DNA from: Hofstenia miamia
Lineage: Eukaryota; Xenacoelomorpha; Acoela; Hofsteniidae
DNA: 64,000 nucleotides
NCBI GenBank assembly: GCA_900660155.1
Contig: CABFPE010000096.1
Location: forward strand, 1,481,129 to 1,545,128
Direction of reading: 5' to 3'
Notes under the pieces: generated by a model
Told to the model about the DNA's origin: nothing
What the model saw: the letters and a program-made list of their open reading frames with translations, nothing else
Database searches by the model: none
Program-made: the position numbers and the translations under genes
Shown here: piece after piece, positions 50,201 through 61,915 of the stretch
Layout: the number at the start of each line of letters is the position of its first letter
Position numbering within the stretch: the stretch's first letter is position 1

Positions 50201-50548
50201 TTGAAACGGAAATATTCAGTCACCATATTGAATTAAAAAAAAAATTTAGAAATAGTCATGAAAAAACCCAGACTAAGATCTGTGAGGCTCTAATAATAAT
50301 AACTAAACAATATAATAAAGAAAACATCATGAATAAACAATGTAATTTAAGAAAGAAAGGAATTTATGTATTATAGTGTATGTAATATCATTATCTTGTA
50401 AAGTGTGTTATATTGTAAACTTTTACTACTGCAAAAAAATTGTAAACTGACGATGACTATAATATCGCCAATACGTTTTTTATTTAAGTCAATTGAAAAT
50501 TATATGAAACTCCGTAAATTTACTTTAGAATATATATATATATATATA

Positions 50549-51607
50549 CAGTAATGGAAATATGTATTCGACCACCTTTCTATTTTGAATAAATAATGAA
50601 CATTCATGGAATAGATTGTCGAAGATTATAACTGAATGATACTTTGATTGAGCAAGAAAAATCTGTATGTCTAATACCATAAAATATGTAGAATAACAAT
50701 TGGCTAGGAATTTTTAATCAAAATTAGAAAAAATGTATTGGAAAAATGTATTCGGCCACCTGAAAAAATTTTAACAAATGAACAAATCCGAAAAAAGTAA
50801 ATTCAAAATAAGATATATAAATTAATAATTGATGCAATATAAGCATTTAGCATAAAAATTCTCTCTTCTAATATTTTGTAGGTTGTCACTTTGAGCGAAT
50901 AACAGCTTCAAGGCGATCAGCGATTGAAGCAAAATGTCTTTCAATAAAGCTGTTGGGAATCGGAAAAAATTCTTTCTTTCTTGCGGTCCACAGCTTGTGT
51001 TCAGTGTAAAAAGTACACTGTACAATTCGATATTTTATCTCTTCCTGGGATTTTGCATTGAAAGGCACACAAGAGCTGATTGAGAGGTCTTGGAAGTCTT
51101 CTTTTGTCTTCCGGACTTTGGCTTGGGGACAATGATGTTTTCAGAAGTGAAACGTCTGATGACATCCTCGACACTACTTCGAGGTCGCTCTATAAGTCGG
51201 ATTATATTACGTTGACTCATCCCTTCCAAATGTTTGGAGATAATCAACTCGCGGATGGCAAAAGGTACGTAACCAGGCATCATATATGGCGAAGAAAGAC
51301 TGTTATTAGACAATTTCAATATAAATAGACTGAAAAAAGCTCAACCAATGAAATTTTTTACAGATTTTCAAATTTGGTGTGAAGTGGCCGAATACATTTT
51401 CCCAAGAAAATATTAGCCAACCACAAGTATTGTAACATTTCTCCCTGAGATTTAAAGTAAACGGTGATAATTATGTCTTAACATTGATGAATTCCTCTTT
51501 CTGTAACATCAAATGTATTTTAAAAATACCTATTTCACTCTTGGCGTCTATTTCTTAGAAATATTTATGACAAATCATGGGTAGCCGAATTCTTTTTTCC
51601 GGTACTG
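50549..51607 (-). mobile_element. Tc1/mariner element, internally deleted, with IR/DR-type ends
   Basis: The ends start CAGTAATGG and CAGTACCGG (right end reverse-complemented) and lie directly next to TA on both sides, the family's target duplication. The repeat core GGAAA...TGTATTCGGCCAC occurs at both termini and again about 190 bases inside each end (50740-50760 and 51385-51403). This is the double direct-repeat layout of IR/DR Tc1 elements such as Sleeping Beauty. Between them lie the N- and C-terminal parts of a transposase without the DDE core. At 1059 bp it is shorter than the usual 1.3-1.7 kb. Non-autonomous. Confidence 0.85.
50830..51319 (-). pseudogene. Tc1-like transposase remnant (N-terminal HTH and C-terminal tail, catalytic core deleted)
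   Basis: From 51319 down to about 51035 the frame reads a paired-like helix-turn-helix (ELIISKHLEGMSQRNIIRLI, then RPRSSVEDVIRRFTSENI and PKSGRQKKTSKT). The frame from 51068 down to 50886 gives the C-terminus (WTARKKEFFPIPNSFIERHF, then ASIADRLEAVIRSKGDN in a neighbouring frame), matching the Tc1 ending P-x-x-x-x-x-x-x-S-x-x-x-R-x-x-A-V-I-x-x-x-G. The central DDE/DDD region, about 150 residues, is absent. The remaining frames do not join. Confidence 0.85.
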
Positions 51608-51620
51608 TATATACATAAAT

Positions 51621-51720
51621 AAGATGATTTTTGCCTTAGATGTGGATTCCCCACTAATATATATATATATATATATATAAGTTGATTTTTGCCTTAGATG
51701 TGGATTCCCCATTAATGTAT
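51621..51720. repeat. Local duplication of the Kv exon edge around a TA tract
   Basis: GATTTTTGCCTTAGATGTGG followed by ATTCCCCA occurs twice, at 51626 and 51684, separated by (TA)n. The second copy is the end of the Kv T1 exon, the first is non-coding. Probably slippage or repair at the TA tract next to the Tc1 end. Confidence 0.8.
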
Positions 51721-51867
51721 TCGGAAATCTTTCTAAGGTGGCCAAATTGGTTTCGAAGCGGGTACCACTGACGTTGATTGTAACTCGCTCATTCACAACC
51801 ACATCTGTGTATTTCAAATGCGAAGGTGAGCGTTTGGGATATGGAGTTTCTAAGGTGCCAACACAAC
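51693..51867 (-). CDS. Shaker-type Kv channel exon, T1 (tetramerisation/BTB) domain
   Basis: The minus strand reads VVVNERVTINVSGTRFETNL then ATLERFPNTLMGNPHLR, matching the opening of the T1 domain of voltage-gated K+ channels of the Kv1 class (ERV-x-IN-x-SG-x-RFET-x-L-x-TL-x-x-FPNTL-x-GNP). T1 sits in the cytoplasm and controls tetramer assembly. The exon opens after a TATTTTAG acceptor at 51868 with an unconserved N-terminal stretch. The matching frame stops at a (TA)n tract. The only plausible donor is a GC type (AAG|GCAAAA). The last 35 or so bases are repeated at 51621-51660. No further channel exons (S1-S6, pore) were recognised, so this is either one exon of a gene with long introns or a broken copy. 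Confidence 0.75.
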
Positions 51868-51941
51868 CTAAAATACCAAAACTTCAAATACTGTTTCTAA
51901 CACGGACTTTTTTTAGATATTTCAAATAATGTACATTTATT

Positions 51942-52255
51942 AAATATTTCCTCTGTCCCAAAATAACTGCTGCATTTGATTTGAGGTTTCATAACTTTGC
52001 AAAAAAACAAAAGATTCTCATTCTGATTTTTGCAATGTAATCTCGGGAAGTATAGCTTTCAGAAAATGTAAAATTGTTTTAAAAAAAGTTAGTTCTAAAA
52101 AAAGGTTATAAGGGTTTTAATGCGCGGGAAAACAAGGATATTGAACCTTGATTGACTGGGCTCTCCCAAATCAGATTTAGTGACACTTTTTGCCAGATGA
52201 AGTAAGAAAAATTAAGATCTGCTGTACAATTACTTCCCCTTCCGCTTCCGTAAAG
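51942..52255 (-). repeat. Dispersed repeat, member of an inverted pair (A')
   Basis: Begins CTCTGTCCCAAAATAACTGC, the reverse complement of the end of 41335-41697, and remains alignable for about 310 bases. It lies just outside the Kv T1 exon. The CTCTGTCCCAAAATA terminus resembles mariner-type MITE ends, but only one end is clear. Confidence 0.7.
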
Positions 52256-53396
52256 AAGTTAAGAAAGTGACTTTCACGCCTCTTAAATTACTTACAGTTC
52301 TGAATGGATATAAATCACCCAAATGAATTGTTTAGCAAAATAAAATCATATTATTGGAAGAATAGAAAAAGGTTTTAAAATGGCTATAAAAGGTAGACGA
52401 AATTTCAAAGATTGAACAAAGACAAAAAATATTGTGGATTTTTTAAGGACCTTTTCAAATTATTATTTTTCAATAATTCTAGCCTTCCAGTATGTTTTTA
52501 TGGCGCTAAATGATTCATTTAGGTGCACACACTTTTCATTTGCACATTAAGTTTCCTAGAATTACATTTAATTTACAAAATGATTTCTAACCTTATTTAC
52601 TTACTTTAATATTGAATGTTTCATCAACTATTCAAAAAATTTAAGTGTTGTAGATGTACCAAAACAAACGTGCGTGTGTAGATGTATATTTTGTTTATAT
52701 TTGAAAAAGGTTGATCATGCGCTATTGATGTGAGTACGCATGTTGCAAATGTGTTGGGTTTGACATGAAAACCTGAACCAATGCTAACCTTTTACATTGA
52801 CAGGTATATACTCGGATACCTGAAAATGAATTATCTTAAATTTTTGATAAATTAGCAAAAACACATTTGGTGAAAGAATATTATTTTTCAACAAAATATA
52901 CCAATGTTAGAGACTTATGATTTGAATGTATGATATATAAATTGGTAATTCGTGACGATGGATTTTATTATAGAGCCAATTAGATAATTGTGCGCAAACA
53001 TAGCATTTTGAATTTTATTGTTCCAAGTTGGAATTGAGCACATCACTTTATCTAAATCGTTGCATGGTTTTTATATCTATTTGCGCAATGTTGGTTATAA
53101 CTCGAATGCAATTTAAGAGATAACATGCTACTAAAACAAGTATCATTTAATTCCTGCGAATTCTCTGCAATATGTTTCCAAATGACTTATTTAAAAAGAA
53201 TTATTTAATTTTTAAATGTTATAATAAAGCTGTCTGTGAAGTATGTCGCCAAGATTAAGAAACGCTGAAAGCAATATCAAAAGGTCACTGAATGTTGATG
53301 ATAGTCTTTTAATGTTCTTACAAGTAAAATGCATACTGTGTGCACAAGCAATGAAAACACAAGCAGACGATTTTTACATTCTTTTACATTTTTATC

Positions 53397-53443
<47 letters not shown>

Positions 53444-53454
53444 AATGTAACATG

Positions 53455-54170
53455 CTCATTGTCATAGGATACCATATAATTCAATTTTTCAGAGTTTAGT
53501 AATTTATCCATAAATTAGAAATGCAATGCAAGGCAAATGACCTAAAAATGTATGAAAAAACAAATGATTCATTAAAATTATGCATCCACTCCCATTAATG
53601 AGAGTTAAACATGTGTGAAATGTGATTCAAAAAGAGAGTGGAATTTGTCTATAGAAAAATCAATTCACACACTTTAATACATTGTTTAAAACATGTTTTG
53701 AACATGTCGTGTTTAAAACAGGCCAACCCTTAGCCAAACAAGTTAATAAGTTACCACTATCTCAAAAGCAAATGGTAGGAGATCCTATATCCAGAACTTA
53801 TTTAGAAAAGAAGGCTACTGTAGATTACATTAGAAAACCACATTTTACTTCATTTACTAACTTTGTTCTAACAATGCAAATATTCTTAAGTATCCCAGAG
53901 CCTCAATTTTCGATTGATCTGTTTTTGCATAAGAAGTCTTCATGAAACGTGTTTCCAAGTCTGCTGATGCTATGCATGCAATGTGATTGTAGGCTGTGCT
54001 TCACAGCTTTAGCTAATCTGCTCATGTGAAATATATATACACATAACCCCACTTTTTTTGCAGAAGAACTAGAAGCTTTTGATTGCGCAATTAATCGGTC
54101 TCTGGAAAATATGACAGGGTTGGTTTGTCTGCGTTACAGAAACTACAGGCATCTTTTATATCTTTAATCT
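53455..54170 (-). repeat. Dispersed repeat, member of an inverted pair (B')
   Basis: Inverted partner of 42490-43220. It contains an 87-codon open frame on the plus strand (53682-53945: KQMVGDPISRTYLEKKATVD and on) that is broken in the other copy and matches no known family. One end abuts a (TA)n tract. Confidence 0.75.
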
Positions 54171-56609
54171 TCATTATTCCCTAATAAATTTCGAATGTTA
54201 TACATAGAATTCATGAATTTTGAACATATAATGAAAAAGTGATGACACAATTTTGATCTAAGAATGTAGAATGGATTGCTTCAATGAAACGAAACAACAA
54301 ATTTAAATTATTAAATAAATGCAAGGAAATGAAAAATATAGAATCATTGATTTCATTCTATAAAATAAAATGGCTTGTAAAATAGCAAAAACGAAATCAA
54401 AATCATCCTTCATACAATCAAATTAGGTATATGAAATATGATGTAGCACGCATTCATTATTTAAATTCAAATATTAAATATTTTAAGTGGAGAGATCAGG
54501 TTACCCTTTACATGCTGTAATACAAAGGAAGTTGTAAAATGACCATTACTAGTAACGAACACAATTCATATTTGGGAGGAGTGAATTTGATGGACTAAAA
54601 ATGTTACATTCCAATTTAACGATGAAGTGAAATACAATATAATCTAAAGTATTATGTAACAAGACGAGATGGTATTAGTATCAAATTTTTAAAAGGCTAA
54701 TCAGAGACCATTGAAAATAAATTTTTATAGAATACTATTTTTAAACAATAGGGAACTCCATGTGTATTTTATGTCCCAAAATTGATGGCGTTTTAATATT
54801 AAATTACTATCTCGAAACATTGCATGGATATAGACAAGTACTTGGAATATTTATTAACTTTGTTTGAGCTGACATACAAGCATTGTTGACAAATTTCTCG
54901 TGAGAAGCAGCTTTTGGTTCACTCACTGCAGCTAACAAGTGAAACTAACGGAATTTTACTATAAAAAACGGATGAAAAAGCAGTTGATGGAAACCATTTT
55001 GAGAATGAGAAACTACAAGAAACGACATTGATTTTCATTGAATTAAAAATCTGATGTCCCTGAACTTGTAGAGCAGAAATTAGCTTATCTATAAAAGGTT
55101 TCTGATTATGTTGAACTTTATGACAATAACCAAGCAATAATTTCAATTGATTCCAAATAAACTAAAAAATAAATGAAAAATTACAACATCGAATCAAGAA
55201 AAGACTAAAGTCTATAGGTAAGATTTTGATTCTGATACATACATTGTATATATTTGCGGAATAACTAATTTAAAGTTTCATAAACCAAGACTCTTTTAAA
55301 ACTTTCGAAATTTAATATATAAAACATGAATATTTAATCCATTTTAATGAAAATAATATTACATGGACACTCAGCATCGCATAATTTAATTCTAAATACA
55401 TAGCGTTTGCACAATGATAGAATTAGAAAATCTCAATAAAAATTTTGATATTTGAATGCAAGTAGAACATATACTTTTTTGCTAAATTTTCATGTATTTA
55501 TTAAATTAAATATTAATTTTGTACAAAACATCTGCAGAAACGCAGGTAAAATGAATGTAATATATAAACAGAAACACGGTTTTAATCATCTCAAATTTTC
55601 AGACAACAAATCATATAATTACCTCACTAGAGTCCTATAAAAATAAATTAAGGGCGTGGTTTACAGCAACATTTGCCGCCACTCTAATGATTAAACTGTA
55701 ATGAAAGTTACAAACATTTAACACATAGTGCTCATTCTTCTTTTTCAAATTTACACAAATTGTCCTCATTATGTAGAGAGAACCAATGTGTAATAAATAT
55801 ACTGCAGTCTTCTACGAAGTAATTGAAGTGGCTTCACACATTCAAATGGACAATCCTTTTTATAATACTACTACAAATACACTATTTTCTAATGCGATTT
55901 GTAAAAAATTGCTATTCATATGTATAAATCAAAAAGATTCAAAAAATAATTTTCATTTTTGTATCTAAACAGTGGTCCAAATTCCATATCAATTTGAATA
56001 TTTAAAAATCTTAATTAAGCTAAGTTCATTCATGTACTAGTATTCTCTAATAAAGTTTCATTTATTAAATATTGAGAACTCCGGGTAAGATACGAAGCAA
56101 CTAATCATTAAATCACCAAAAAATGTGCATCCCATCAGTATAAAATTATACTTTCGTAGATGTTGATACGAAAATACATTCGTATTGACTAGCATTCTGT
56201 TTAGGCGTCATTAAATATTAAAGCTTTTTGAGCCATTAAACTAGTTCTTTCTGCTGCTATGGTATAATCTGTGTCAATAGAATTTAGTATTTGGACTTAT
56301 GGTGACGTCTTTGGTCACTTGCATTGCTATTTTTAATTATAAAAGTTGTGTTTTTCCGACAGTTATGCCATCATAAACCAGTTCTTCTGTTTTGCTAGTG
56401 GCGATGTCTTCAAAAAGGTTTTCATTTGATATGGCGCCTTTTCAACTGTACATTTGAGGAATAAATTTGCTATATTGTCAGTCAGAATGAAGCAACAACT
56501 TTCTAGTTATTGCAAATCCAATTTAGTACATAAATTATGTAACGATTATATTTAAATATTTATTATTAACCTCATTAACACTCAACCATATCACAATTAA
56601 TAGTGTACA
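54171..56609. other. No feature seen
   Basis: AT-rich, only short chance frames. No coding from the Kv gene recognised on the minus strand, where its 5' exons would be expected. Confidence 0.45.
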
Positions 56610-57080
56610 TTCACTATCGACTTTTATCAGTAGAATTTAGTCGAAAATACAAAAAATTTTGTGGAAATTGGTGATTTTTTAGCATCCGATAATTTGTCAA
56701 AAAAACAGGAGTTGAAATATCATGCACAGTATCGATTTTTTGAGAGATGATGAATTGTCATTTGATTAAAAATCGATAATGGGAACGATTTCCCAGCTCC
56801 AATTATATTTTGATTGACAGCAGGAATGTAAATAATGTTAGAATATTTTGAAGTGAAATATTTTAACTTCAATAATCGGCGTTTAGGAGTCTGTTCCCTA
56901 TTTGAACTAAGCAATTCATTTCAAGTAGCTATAAGAATCGAGTTTTAGTCTTGTTCCCCATATTGACTTTTCATCAGATGAAAAATTATTAGATGACAGC
57001 ATTTTAAAAAATCGGATATTCACGCTATCGAATTTATCACCGATTTCTTTACACATGATAAAACTCGATTCACACTAATC
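56610..57080. repeat. Cluster of ATCGA-TTTTATCA motifs
   Basis: CACTATCGACTTTTATCAG (56615), its inverted form near AAAAATCGATAATGGGAAC (56770), TATTGACTTTTCATCAGATG (56960) and GCTATCGAATTTATCACC (57025) lie in both orientations. The same words occur at 4080-4200. Looks like the remains of a fold-back or MITE family; ends not defined. Confidence 0.4.
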
Positions 57081-58475
57081 AGCCAAGATCGAGATGTTCG
57101 GTGGTGATGTTGATCCCGCTTTCCTATAATAGTTGCCACATTCATTTAGAAATTGCATGTTATCTAAAATGATTTACGGCATCGACACCAAATCAAAAAC
57201 TTTCGAATAATATGTTGACAGTTGTGGAATAAATTATGTTGAAATGATACAGTTTTTTAATATTATCTATTCATAAACCATCAACTATTATTTATGTCTT
57301 TCCAAAATTGAAATGCATTTAGCTAGAATGGGAATAAATGATGATGCAATAGCTTCAGTTCTGGTCATCTCCATAATTTAAAATGTGTTATTAGCACAAA
57401 ATCTGTTACTTAAATTAATTCGATAGATATTAATTTTTAATAAATGCTATTTATACATTTGAATGTTAGCTATGCTACCAGCTGTTCATCTTTCTTTGTT
57501 TGTCGTATCTCAAGAGAGTGCACATATAATAGGCCACATTATTCGCATTGATGCTATGAAATTGGAGCATTCTATTTTTAGGTTGGAAATAACCCATCAT
57601 AGTCTAGTGTAGCCAACACTGCTCCATTTGAATTTGCATGCAGAAAAATAGTTACATGTATTTGGCAAGTATCCAAGTCACATATTATACTTAAGCAGCA
57701 GTGATTTATAATAGATTTTTACATTATACAAGTATCATTTTAATAAATGAAACATCTCTGTCTCATAGAAGTAGATAAAAATCTCTGAAGAATTCCAACG
57801 AAATATGTAATAACGATAGTGAAAACCTATATGCTGTAAGATATGGGAACTTTCAATGGCTTGTTTACAAGCACATGTTTCTGGCAGTTGACAGGCGGAC
57901 AGATGAGCTGATGGAATCCGTTGACACAGACTAATGAACAAATACGTCGATTGAATCTCTTTCTGAAATTTATATGCAGCTAGTCGCTGTTGTAAATATG
58001 TTCAATAAGCCGGATTTAGCCAAAATTCTCTACAATGTTTGAAGAATTCTCCAACAATGAAGAATACATATTCATATTAATCGCGCTTGAAGAATGTGCT
58101 GTCATACCAAAACCTAGTTGAAAATGAGATATCTCATCTTCTGAATAAAGTACATTTGTGGAAACAAGTATTTCATGTCTAAGGATTTGAAGATCCCTAA
58201 AAGACTATTTTGATCCTAGATTAAATAGAGGATAAATAATTGAGTTGATGAACTAAATTTACTCACCCATTTAGAAGAGTTGGTTTAAGTGAAACAGGCA
58301 TCACAAAGTTAAATCAGTGTAGAATTTATTTTATATAGATGAACCGTTTCAATCAAATGGGTTTTGAGCTCAGAATACTGAAGCGAACTCAGTAGACATG
58401 GATAAAGAGTGATAAGGCGCCCTACAAAAGTTGTATTGTTAATTGTTATACATTAGTGCAAAATGTTCTGTAAAT
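57081..58475. other. No feature seen
   Basis: AT-rich intergenic or intronic sequence with no recognisable structure. Confidence 0.45.
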
Positions 58476-59009
58476 CACAAGGTACAACCCCAGAGTGAAA
58501 ATCAAAGTGATAAAGAATAAAAAAGAAAATGCTTTATTGTTACAGTTCAAATATGGAGAAATGCTGAGTTAAATCATCCCAGATATGGCCAAAGTTAACA
58601 AAGATATCAACTAAAAAACTTAAAGAAGGCAGTTTTCGACTGATCGAATTAATAAAAACTGAATTTAACAATTATATAAATCTTAGTGATTTGGTAGTGA
58701 ACTTACTGCAAAGCGGCGCATCATGCAACTAAAAAAATTGAAAGCACAAGGTACAACCCCAGAGTGAAAATCAAAGTGATTTAAAGTAAAAAAGAAAATG
58801 TTTTATTGTTACAGTTCAAATATGGAGAAATGATGAGTTAAATCATCGTAGATATGGCCAAAGTTAACAAAGATATCAACCAAAAAACTTAAAGAAGGCA
58901 GTTTTTGAATGATCGAATTAATAAAAACTGAATTTAACAATTATATAAATCTTATTGATTTGGTAGTGAACTTAATGCAAAGCGGCGCATCATGCAACTA
59001 GAAAAATTG
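58476..59009. repeat. Tandem duplication, two units of about 269 bp
   Basis: Unit 1 is 58476-58744 and unit 2 58745-59009, both starting CACAAGGTACAACCCCAGAG and ending CATGCAACTA(A/G)AAAAATTG. They differ at only about a dozen positions, so the duplication is recent. No coding frame. Confidence 0.9.
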
Positions 59010-59302
59010 GTGGCAGATAGAAAAAATTGATGTTGCAAAATTTTAGCAATTTCAGGTATAATCATAAGCGCCCAAACTGTAGGTTTTCTTAAAAATGAAA
59101 AAATTAATTGTATGACTAGTAACCGATTTATATTTTGTCCACAATAGCTTACCGGCTGTATCTCTGGTCCTAATATAACTTAAAATAATGCATTCCAAGT
59201 ACTGCAAATTTAAAAATTGTAGCATTGGGCTTTAAATCCCTAGAGCAAAAATTTATGAACTAAAATTGAAGACTTTTGCATATCATAAGTGTATAATGTA
59301 AA

Positions 59303-60422
59303 CAGGGGCGGATACAGAAAACATTTTTAGAGGGGACCCAATGTAGAATATAATGTGAAGTGCATAATTGGGTACTAGGGAGGGCACAAAGTGTTGAATT
59401 TTCAATTTTTAAAATTCATCGCTATGCACGGACTGCACCACCTACTGATTAAAAGAATGGAAACATTGAATTTATGTAACTTTTCAAAATTCAGCACATT
59501 TTTTTCAAATTTCAAATTACTCTTTAATAATGGCCTATTGTATTTTTAGGAGATTTTTGCATTATGCACTTCAAAATAGAGCAATTGCATAAGATTAAGA
59601 AAATTAAATAATATTTAACATAAGAAATATATGAGTTTGTGTATTAAAAAACACGAAATACTTATTTTCGTGCGATGACTAGACACATCACTGAGAAAAC
59701 AGTTAAGCAGAAAGATACAATTGAATGAGTCTGAAGAAGATATTGAAGTGAATCAAATCAATTCTTGCGAGGATGAAAATGAAGAACAACAATTATTCTT
59801 CAAGAAAATTCCGATCACCGGCGAAATTATAAATTGAAAATGTGATTTCTGTTCAATTTGGAATTAGCAGGAAGATTTACAATGATTATAAATATCAAGT
59901 TTCATTTCAGTGTTTTTCAGACAGAGTGCGAGATACTGTATCATAATTTTCTGAACAGAAAGATATCAATGATGTCAGTTTTCATTAGATTTCTATGTGA
60001 TTTTACTAATGCATATACCTCAAGCTAACTGTCATTATGCATTTATTATACACTTTTGCAATATTTTAAAACACCCTAACTGTATCTTTTCACTCGATAG
60101 AGAATGTGAAAAGGTATATATAGAATAAATCACATCTGTTCCTATTCACCCTGGTCTAAAAGAGTGAATAGAAGTATTTTTAAACTTTAAAAAATTCCTA
60201 AAAACTAAATATTTTTATTTTTATTGAAATGTAACCTCAGGATTTATAGTGTAAAAGTTCAATGAAATACATTTATCAAATACCAGATCTTTGAAAAAAA
60301 CTTAAAAAACCGTTCATATTCACTCCATTTGACGGTACTAAAGAATTTTCTTTTGTAATTTTTATTGAACAGTTTTAACGATTTCTTATTATTTTAGAGG
60401 GGCCCCTCTGTATCCGCCCTTG
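59303..60422. mobile_element. Non-autonomous hAT-type element (1.12 kb)
   Basis: Ends CAGGGGCGGATACAGAA and, reversed, CAAGGGCGGATACAGAG, the widespread hAT terminus. AGAGGGG follows inside each end. Flanks AATGTAAA and TATGTAAA match at 7 of 8 positions. The interior is AT-rich and lacks a recognisable transposase. Confidence 0.88.
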
Positions 60423-60430
60423 TATGTAAA

Positions 60431-61915
60431 TTAAAAGAAACTTACCCCTGGGAGACATCGTTATTGTAATTTATTTTGTTTGGAAACAAGCATTAAATGT
60501 TTGTCTTTACATAACAGATACGTACACATTTACAAATTGATATTAAATATATTTCTTAAATTGTCTTACAAAAATAAAAATCCTAAATGCTACATACATG
60601 TATGTATTTGAAATTGAATCGATAAAGTTAACATTTAAAATAAATTTATTGATATTATATGTAAAGCAGTTCACGTTTATAGAGGTCATTTTTGTAACGA
60701 CCAGTTTTCTAATCCCAATTTTTATGCATGTATTAACATAGAATTATTATCAACATTTTTGCAACAACCTGCTATTACAACAAATGTGGCAAAATAGAGG
60801 TCGTTATAAGCGCGGGCACAGTCTATGCTTTTAGACACTAAGAACTCTTTCTAATCAAATAAAATTGTGTGGATTTCGTTTCCGTTATATTATTCAGGCA
60901 CAAATAAATGAAATAAAGATAAAGGAAAAATTCATTATTAGCGTATTTATTTACACTATGCGTATCATCATAGCTAACTTAATTAGTACGCAGCAATAGG
61001 TTGTCCATAATACATGCTTACATTGAAAAAACTATAACATTAAAAAGTTGTTGTTCCATTCAATTAGCCAACATTAATTACCCTCGAATCAGAACAAGGA
61101 GAGTAACCTTTACAGAAAAATTGCTTGCGTGGATCATTATTACTAATTAGAGAAAATAAAAATGTGTACCTTTAGCAGCAATAGTCGTTTTCATACAATG
61201 AGCGAGAAGTAAATTAGTCGAGATGAACAATTAAATAAAAGTGTAAATTCTAATCAGGAGTTCGCCTTCCATCGTGTGCACATGACTCAAATTCCGTAGC
61301 ACATGTTTAAAATGGCCGTACAAAATGACGGATATTGAACATTTGCAATAAATAATACTTTTTTAGGATGTTTGAGTGACATGCGATGTTCCTGTTTCGA
61401 TCTCACGCCACACATGAAAAAATAGTTGCAAGAGTACAGGCTTACATTTTGGAAGGAATCCAAAGCAACATTATTGAATTTTTTATTAGTACATAAAATC
61501 TAAAAAACAACCACACCATGTCAAACAAATAGTATTTACTTTTTTGTTGCTAACCACTTCTGCAGATTATCATTTAAAAATGTGATAATATAATCTAATA
61601 ATTTTTTACAAAGGAATTTGCAATTTTTCGAAGGAATTACAAATCTCTCAGTATAAGAATGTTATTTGTATAGATTTTGATCACACGCTTTGCAAGTCAC
61701 TCTCTGACACCAGACGAAACTTTAGAGGACTAAGGGAATGATGCTTATTCTGAAGTCAAAACTAGAATGTATGAAATCCGGAAACATATAGAAGTATGAT
61801 AATAAGAAATTCATATTTGGCTTTCATAAGAAAAAAAACAACATTTCATTCAAAAACTGCTTTGTTTTTTCTTGTAACTAATTGATTACTATATGTATAT
61901 ATATATATATATATA
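60431..61915. other. No gene seen
   Basis: AT-rich, ending in a TA tract at the gap. GAGGTCATTTTTGTAACGACC (60683) and GAGGTCGTTATAA (60797) are related words that might mark a small decayed repeat. Confidence 0.4.
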
